Part shown: one piece after another, positions 57,783 to 64,000 of the stretch
Position numbering within the stretch: the stretch's first letter is position 1
Layout of the letters: each line of letters opens with the position of its first letter
Origin: Anisodus tanguticus
Taxonomy: Eukaryota; Streptophyta; Magnoliopsida; Solanales; Solanaceae
Assembly: GCA_034509755.1 (NCBI GenBank)
Contig: CM067541.1
Location: forward strand, 15,426,001-15,490,000
Direction of reading: 5' to 3'
DNA length: 64,000 bases
The notes under the pieces: model-generated
The model's database searches: none
The model's input: only the letters and a program-made list of their open reading frames with translations
What the model was told of the DNA's origin: nothing
Made by a program: the position numbers and the translations under genes

Positions 57783-58440
57783 CAAACGTACCATTTGTAT
57801 GGAACTCAGAAATTTGAGCTTCCAAAAGATGAGGTGAAAATTTCAGATGAGTTCCTAACGGTTAGACAAGCGAAAGAGAGATTTCCAGTTCAGTCTTGGG
57901 GTTTGGCTGATACAACGCTGGAGGACGTCTTCATCAAGGTGGCAACTGAAGCACAGTGATTACTTCTTTCTGATAATATTAATATATGTTGTTATACAGT
58001 AGGTAGGGTTCATCTGCTTGTTGAACTCTTCATTCTTTTGCTTGTAAGATATATGTGAACCAAAGTTTTTCGTTTTCCAGAACAGAATGATTGTTGATTT
58101 ATATCAGTGAATTCCTCATATGAGGTCAATTGACCCGACCATGTTAAATTATTATGTCTTCTCTTTGTTGTCTTATTTAGTATTGTCCAAAGGTTGGCTC
58201 ATTAGCTTCTGTATGTGACCTGGTAACTTCGATCCTATCACTTTTAACCGACCATATTTCATTTCTGCGGACTTAGAATAGGTTACAATCTCACACATAT
58301 AGATGAATGTACATAGGTGGACTCAGCGAAAGAGATAAGTACATGATCCAAAATAAAGCGATCAAATTATACTTTACCAAGAATACTCACACTTCAATGC
58401 TTTTCATCAGTAAGCTACAGAAAGCAATTCAAACTACTCT

Positions 58441-58625
58441 AACCTTGGAGTAACTGGTAAAGTTGCTGTCATGTGACCAGGAGGTCATGGGTTCAAGCCG
58501 TGGAAACAGCCTCTGGCAGAAATGCAAGGTAAGACTGCGTACAACAGACCCTTGTGGTCCGGCCTTTCTCCGGACCCCGCGCATAGCGGGAGCTTAGTGC
58601 ACCGGGCTGCCCTTTTATTTTATTT
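58441..58625 (+). mobile_element. Au-type SINE, nearly full length
   Basis: tRNA-related head with A box (TAACTGGTAAAG near 58451) and B box (GGTCATGGGTTCAAGCC near 58483). The conserved body has CCCTTGTGGTCCGGCC and GCATAGCGGGAGCTTAGTGC and a T-rich tail after GGGCTGCC. This matches the Au SINE family known from many plants, transcribed by RNA polymerase III when active. Target duplications are not clear. Confidence 0.9.
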
Positions 58626-59137
58626 TATATTATAGACAGAGATAATCTATAAATGGGAGTGCAACTTACTAATTAAAATTGAATATAACTATGATATTGT
58701 AGTAAACTGATTCCTTGCACAAAAATGATTCTATAAAGGGGAAATACTTGTGATACAAGATAATCACAACATTTACATGTTAATTACCTGTGGTCCTATA
58801 CACGTAAATGATATCGATATGCAAAACTTTTGAACCCGATCAAAAGACAGCCGCTTATGGTAAACCCACACATAGTATAAGACTATACACAGTAGACCCT
58901 TGTGATCTCTTACTTTATCTGAGTTTACGTACCTCAGTCCCTATATTTCATAGTAACATTTTGGTACGAGTCCTTTTTGAGTTCTGCAGGGTCAATTACA
59001 ATTCCTCGTTTTTTAGCTGATTTGGTGTTTGGAGGATCACTTAGTTGAATATGAGGTGGTATTGGCATTTCATCTGAGTGGTCAGAAATGCAAAGACTAC
59101 CAGATTCATCTGGCTCCCAATATACTTCCACCACCCG

Positions 59138-59545
59138 TGAACTCGAGAACCGAGCCGGACGGGCGGGCGGCGGCGGCGCGTGTGGTCTTTCCTCGAACCG
59201 AAGCACATCTAGGTCCTCCCTCCTTTAAACACATGGGATACCTCTTGGGGTCCCAAACCCCAAACCAATTTCGAATCTTATATACACAACAATTCTTTCT
59301 TCCTCTACCGATGAGGAGAATTACACACAATACCACACTTTCCATGCTTCAAACACCTTACTTCGTGAACCAATATCTCTTTCATTTCTCAATGAAATTT
59401 GACAATTCTTGGCCCCTACGGTTATCTACGTACTTAGTAGATCATGCGTGTGTGAAGAACCGGATTCTCCAACATACGTTACACTAGTGTTTAAGCCGTT
59501 AAAGTTGGTCGGTCGCAACTCCCGCCAAAGGCAAATTTCCAACAA
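59138..59545 (-). repeat. Partial LTR of copia-4
   Basis: Reverse-complement match to 54418-54810 (TGTTGGAAATTTGCCTTTGG on the minus strand at 59545; GCGCCGCCGCCGCCCG near 59165). Cut off at the ABCA exon boundary. Confidence 0.85.
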
Positions 59546-62470
59546 TCCCCTCTTGAAAGAGATTTTGGCGCACTCACATGGTGTCTTTTCATTTCCAAAG
59601 CAATATTTCAGTGGACCGATGTTGCATAAGGAGAGGTAGCCTCGGCTTTGAACCTTCCATAGTTGAATACCATCGGACTTACTTACTCGCGGTGTGAACG
59701 TGATGTCTTGAACCGTCGGTGTTTAGTGTAAGCCAAGACAACGGTACCAACACAACAAATTCCCTTACTCTCTTCTTGATTCTTAAGTGCGTTCAATTTG
59801 AGGCGGCCCGTCCTCGCACTTAAATAGGTGGTCTCCTACAAGGTATCTGCTATACCCCACTTCACAAGTGTTAGGAACCATTAAAAGTTTCCCAAAGACC
59901 TAACCTCAACTCGTTGAGGATCATTACAGGTTTTGAAAACTTAACCTTTACCCATACTTGCGAGTATAGCACTTAACGTCTATCGCGGAACGGCTTTGGA
60001 TTTGGTGTTTCTTTTCGTAAATCACTATCCGAAGTGCTCATGCTTCGACCGAAGCGATCAACCGAACCTTTACAACTTAGTTTTCCCATTGAACCAAATT
60101 ATGCGGGATCTCCGGTTCGTAAGGTTGGGTTTCACCGTATTGGTTCGTATATTTTGGGTTTTAAGCCCATTCTCCTAGAACAGCGAACACTTGATCTCGG
60201 GTAGTCCCTTAGTTAGTAAATAAGAAGTGACACCCGTGATGATCAACCGCCATACGGTCTTATGTCTCCGACGGATCGTGACAGATATGTCCGTACGCCG
60301 TCATCCGTGTCCTTCCTAAAGCCGACCGGCTAGCCACGGTGTAGAACTCCGAAGGCACGGGTTTCTCCCAATAAGGGACGTCCTCTAATGAGTCGTGAAG
60401 TTACTCAACTTCTTTCATGCTTTGTATAAAGCGATAAACTCCGATACCATCATGAATCGGTCGATGCAAGTTTGCTTAGAGGATTTTCCAAGACCCACCA
60501 TACACATTTACTTGTGACTTTGGTGTTCTTCGAATCCGATGTCCGGTTGCATCAGCTTTGTGTTCTCTCGAACCTGGACATCCAGAATACTATAATCCGT
60601 AGATAAGCGAATAATTCGGATATCGTCATATCCGACTTAACGCCTTCTATTGATCATGTATTAAGATCATCGATGAACCTTAGTTCAATCGATCCTGTTT
60701 GTTGGACGATACTGTGGTCGGTTGTAGTGTGTACAATACATTGAACTACACGTGACACGAGCATATATCGCTCCTTGCCTATGGGTGCACCATGATTCCA
60801 ATCGAGTTCTATGATTCATGTCTATTGGTGGCTTCAACGAGGCCCATCAACTATCGACCGATCCGTTAGATGTCTTAGAAATCCAATTCCTAAGATGTCA
60901 TCGTGATACTCATATCTTTCATATCGAGACTTTGTTTCAATATGATTTTCACTCTAAGACCGTTGGTTTTCCAAGCTTTGTTGGCTTTCTAACTTCGAGT
61001 CAATGTTTCGTGATCGATTCATTGTTTCTGTTTTATACGAGACTTTCGAGGACCAAAATGTTAACATTTCAGGACCAAAATGAAAGTTCGGAAGAAGCCC
61101 AACAGTTCAAACAACCAATTCGATCCTCTTCTTCCAACTCTCCGATTTGGAAGGTTGTTTCAACACCCATGCCATGTAAGATTACAATGGCCCTGGATGT
61201 GAAGCTACTCGCAGGGAGCACTTTTTACAACCCAAAGGTTCTTTTCCCTGGGAGGAAGATTAACTATTACACGAGTATGGTTCTATATATGGAATCTATT
61301 TCTCTCTTTAGCTTCTTTCCAAAGCAGCGCTTTTGGAGATGACAATTATTTGTTAATTGTTCATGGTTCATTATTAACCATACAAGCTAGAAGGACTCGA
61401 ACAAGTCTTTGTCCCCTTCTTTGCTCCGTCTCGGTTCAACATCTAGAATCCCCCGAGTTCAGAGATCCGTAGATGCTGGGTATTAAGTTGGGATAGCGGC
61501 AACTTTCGAGTCTGTAGATACGGAACGTCTAGTTCGGACGATCGAGCCCTCGCGGGTTCTTGTTAACCTTGAGCAGTTACTCCTTTTTCCTTTTTCAAGA
61601 AAAGTTATCTTCTAAGAATTCAGCATTCTTTGACGCGAAGAGGCGATGAACACTACTGTTATTTGCAGATCCAGTGAATATGCAATCTACAGTCTTAGGT
61701 ATGAAACCACCCCACATCACAACATTTGTATGTGAGATCCTTTCCATGTATCACACGGAGGGTTACCCTTATCCTTATGCGGAGTTCTATTGAGAATCGC
61801 ATTAGCGGTAAGGATCGACGTGCCCCACATAATTTGGGCGTACGACTTAGCGCTTGGCTAACACCGTTAGACTGAGCTGAGTAATGAGCAGTCGTTTAAT
61901 GAACGATGCTTCACATTCTCCCCCTCTATCACTACGAATTTCTCAATCCGTAGGCTTAGTTGATTTTCAACTTCTGCTTTGTAGGCTTCAACAACTTCAT
62001 CTTTGCTTTTCAATAAACAAAGGATTCCATACGTTGTACCATCATCAATGAAGATCACAACGTACTTGTCTCCCTCCTCTATTTTGTATAAACTTCAAAT
62101 CACCCAAGTAGGTGTGACTAAGTTCTAGAGGAGCGGTGCTTCTTTCGCTATTCCCTTGACGGAATTTGGAAAGGTGATTTTGCCTCTTCGTCTACCTCAC
62201 ATTCATTTTGAGGGTTTATGTCGACAGTAGGCAACAATCTCAACATCATTAGCTTTTGAATGACTTGCTATTTAACGTGTCTTAATCTATGATGTCATAG
62301 ATGCACGGATTACAATATATCATTCATTTAGCTATAGACATATTGTACCACTGTGTTAGTTATTACGGACTGTTGGACTAGTCTCAAATCGATTTAACCA
62401 ACAACGTCCTTTAACCAAGTTAGGAACATGTATCACCTCTTTAGAGTGATCTCATTCCTTGAAGTAATTC
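59138..62470 (-). mobile_element. Copia fragment (copia-4), truncated at both ends, inside an ABCA exon
   Basis: On the minus strand the insert begins in the protease/pre-integrase region (EVIHVPNLVKGR). It continues with integrase (SHTYLGDLKFIQN, MIFIDDGTTYG, LLKSKDEVVEAYKAEVENQL, 61867-62058) and a trace of RT (WKEAKEREIDSI, VNLPP near 61300). It ends with the first 408 bp of an LTR at 59545-59138, the family of 54418-55592. The 5' LTR, gag and the LTR end are missing. About 59560-61000 is not recognisable. Confidence 0.75.
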
Positions 62471-63402
62471 CTCCAGAATTCTGTGGAGATTTTGTTCCTG
62501 GAATTCCCACAAATCTTGATCCCACAGGTACCTAATTATTAAAAAGAAATGTTAATTATTCACCATGAATTTAGATTAAATTTTTTCCCACTGTGGAGTA
62601 TAAACACAGATTCTGATAATTGGCTTACTTCAAGAGAGGTCCCTGAGCTCAACGTAAGAGTTGTAAATTTTCCTTCAGCTATTGCAGTTTCCAGTTCTGC
62701 CTGTTTAGCTATGTTCATGAAAACTTCTTCAAGGGTTGTAAGACCTAGCTGGATGTCGTTTATACCGAATTCGCTTTCTCTAGCTTGAAGCTCAGTAAAG
62801 AATTCCTGATAGGTGTGAAAATCCAATCATCAAATGGAATGTGACAAGCTAAAAATCCTAATCTTGTGTGCTTATCAAGTCCACATAGAAAAGCATAAAC
62901 TACAATGCATTACACTTGAGATATGAATTTGGTGGGTGTATTAGGTAGAAGAATGCTGGTATAAAATTTTAGTATAATATTTGGTTGAAAATTTAAGTCA
63001 GTACAAATACTATCATTGTTACTTACACATCGTATTCAGTACTATTCTTATACATAGTATACCACGACATTAGCAATACCAGTACTATGTGTCAGAATTA
63101 ACAGTCTTATACACCCTATTCAGTACTATATGATAGTATGAAATGCATGTTATTTTTAATATAACAAACCAAATAATCGTTAAAAAAATGCCAGACAAAC
63201 TAATCCAACATTACTAATCCTATAATAACTAATCCCAACATAACTAATCTTGGTATAACTAGTCTTCGAACCAAACTCCTATAAATTAAATCCTTAGTTA
63301 TTCTAGATATTACCGTCAACAGACTCTCCTTTTCATGAGGAATAACAGGTTAGGACGGACTTGTTTTCTTCTTTAGGCACCACGTCCAAGCGCTGTGACC
63401 AG

Positions 63403-64000
63403 TAGGGGTGAGCGGATCCGGATACCCTAAATTTTTTGAACTATTCGGACCTTACTCAGTAAAAGATCGGTTCCTAAATTTACTATCCGGAACCTACCCG
63501 TAGCAATCATTACCCAGAACTTACCCGGACCCTGCGGTTCCGAGTAGGTTCCCGGGTACACGGAATCGGTGTTTCTTTGTGCAAAATAATGCCTTCGTAT
63601 AACAGTTTTGGTTTAGGAATAAACTCGTCTGCTTATCCTCTGAAAGCCAGTGCCACAAAACCCATAAAGAATCCTTTTGAAGTTTTCGTTTCAACTTTTT
63701 TTTCCAATAACTTAAAGGAGTACATAGTTTAAAAAATTTAATTTTTCAGTTTTCTACCGTTTTTGGCTTTTTCTCTGCTTATGATTGTCACTTTGATTTA
63801 TCTTGATGGTGAAAGTGATTGTTCTCCATTTGGTTTTCCTCCTTAAATTGTGTACTTTAGTATGACTTTTTTTTTTTTTTTTTTATTAACTAAAAAATAA
63901 TTGAATTAAAAAAGTAAAAATATTTAATATTTCATAGGTTACGGGTATCGGTTCCGGGTCTGGGTACCGTGTCTCTATTTGCCGGAATCGGACCCGACAT
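63403..64000. mobile_element. hAT-like non-autonomous element, runs off the window
   Basis: Starts TAGGGGTGAGCGGATCCGG, the same type of terminus as the hAT elements at 33148 and 44575. The interior is rich in CCGGGT/GGTACC/GGTTCCG words. The left flank CTGTGACCAG would supply an 8-bp target site GTGACCAG. The right end is outside the window. Confidence 0.7.

Larger units (their letters stand above)
53572..57959 (+). pseudogene. ABCA-type transporter pseudogene (plus strand), 5' part missing
   Basis: Exon A (53572-53708) has ADRLAKNYSGGMRRRLS, the ABC signature, after a 1-nt frameshift. Exon B (about 53789-53857) has VYMDEPSTGLDPASRK (Walker B) but no AG acceptor in front. Exon C (54005-54093) has HSMDEAEYLCDRIGIF. 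Exon D starts at 56272 with YGGSYMFTMSASPENGSE, is interrupted at about 56347 by a copia fragment, and resumes near 57783 with TYHLYGTQKFELPKDEV. It ends SWGLADTTLEDVFIKVATEA at stop 57957-57959. This tail marks the ABCA subgroup with STGLDP Walker B regions, different from the ABCA2-like genes on the minus strand. Walker A and the membrane domain are absent. The exon C-D intron holds a 1.2-kb LTR and a hairpin. Confidence 0.9.
58934..63392 (-). pseudogene. Second ABCA2-like transporter, 3' exons only, disrupted
   Basis: Minus strand, in gene order: an exon at 63392-63314 equivalent to exon 14 of the 22.8-kb gene (VVPKEENKSVL; 79 nt instead of 81, a frameshift); an intact exon at 62805-62629 equivalent to exon 15 (EFGINDIQLGLTTLEEVFMN; 177 nt, same length); and the last exon, whose 5' part (62531 to about 62470, VPVGSRFVGIPGTKS) is separated from its 3' part (59137-58934, VEVYWEPDESGSLCISDHSDE) by 3.3 kb of copia sequence. 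The tail continues with GIVIDPAELKKD, as I recall for ABCA2; the 22.8-kb gene lacks that extension. Upstream exons are beyond the window or replaced by the hAT element at 63403. Confidence 0.9.

Noticed and set aside
58441..58520. Possible tRNA gene (A and B boxes)
   Set aside because: The boxes belong to a SINE head; no full cloverleaf or anticodon stem is seen and the conserved SINE body follows.
60818..61342. A 174-codon open frame on the plus strand
   Set aside because: No recognisable domain. It lies antisense to a decayed copia region whose minus strand shows RT-like words near 61300, so it is probably a chance open frame.

Overview
This is a plant nuclear window, AT-rich and dense in transposable elements, with spliced genes (GT-AG introns plus one GC-AG). 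An Au-type SINE, RTE LINE tails, Stowaway and hAT MITEs and short-LTR Ty1-copia elements together suggest a Solanaceae genome. That placement rests on recalled repeat types, not on a search.

Layout. (1) 1-4143: the 3' end of a Ty3-gypsy (Tat-like) retrotransposon: integrase tail, a long spliced antisense extra ORF, and a 3' LTR ending just upstream of the next gene. (2) 4.1-11.1 kb, plus: a complete RAD6-type ubiquitin-conjugating E2 gene (152 aa, five coding exons, leader intron, 4.4-kb last intron full of repeats). (3) 13.7-16.4 kb, minus: a four-exon gene for a basic 335-aa protein of unknown function, convergent with the E2 gene. (4) 17.5-22.4 kb, minus: a complete but decayed copia element with 206-bp LTRs and TSD ATTGT. 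(5) 22.8-28.3 kb, minus: a 16-exon ABCA2-like half-size ABC transporter, intact except for one missing base in exon 3. (6) 30.2-31.9 kb, minus: a phytocyanin pseudogene. (7) 33.1-39.2 kb: a non-autonomous hAT element split by a second complete copia element. (8) 39.5-43.0 kb: a decayed autonomous hAT element with its BED-type transposase. (9) 44.4-46.8 kb: a diverged copy of the region upstream of the ABCA gene, carrying a hAT element nested in a hAT element. (10) about 48.3-53.3 kb, minus: a third copia element with a mutated RT active site. (11) 53.6-58.0 kb, plus: a second ABCA-type pseudogene broken by a 1.2-kb LTR, a perfect 52-bp hairpin and a gag-only copia fragment inside an exon. (12) 58.4 kb: a nearly complete SINE. 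(13) 58.9-63.4 kb, minus: a third ABCA (ABCA2-like) pseudogene whose last exon is split by a copia fragment. (14) 63.4 kb to the end: another hAT-like element.

The host content is two apparently functional genes (E2 and the basic protein), one nearly intact ABCA gene, and the remains of a former ABCA cluster and a phytocyanin gene. Nested insertions, duplicated target sites and one paralogous empty site allow the insertion order to be read at several places. Nonsense changes of TGG to TGA recur in unrelated sequences and fit decay by cytosine deamination.
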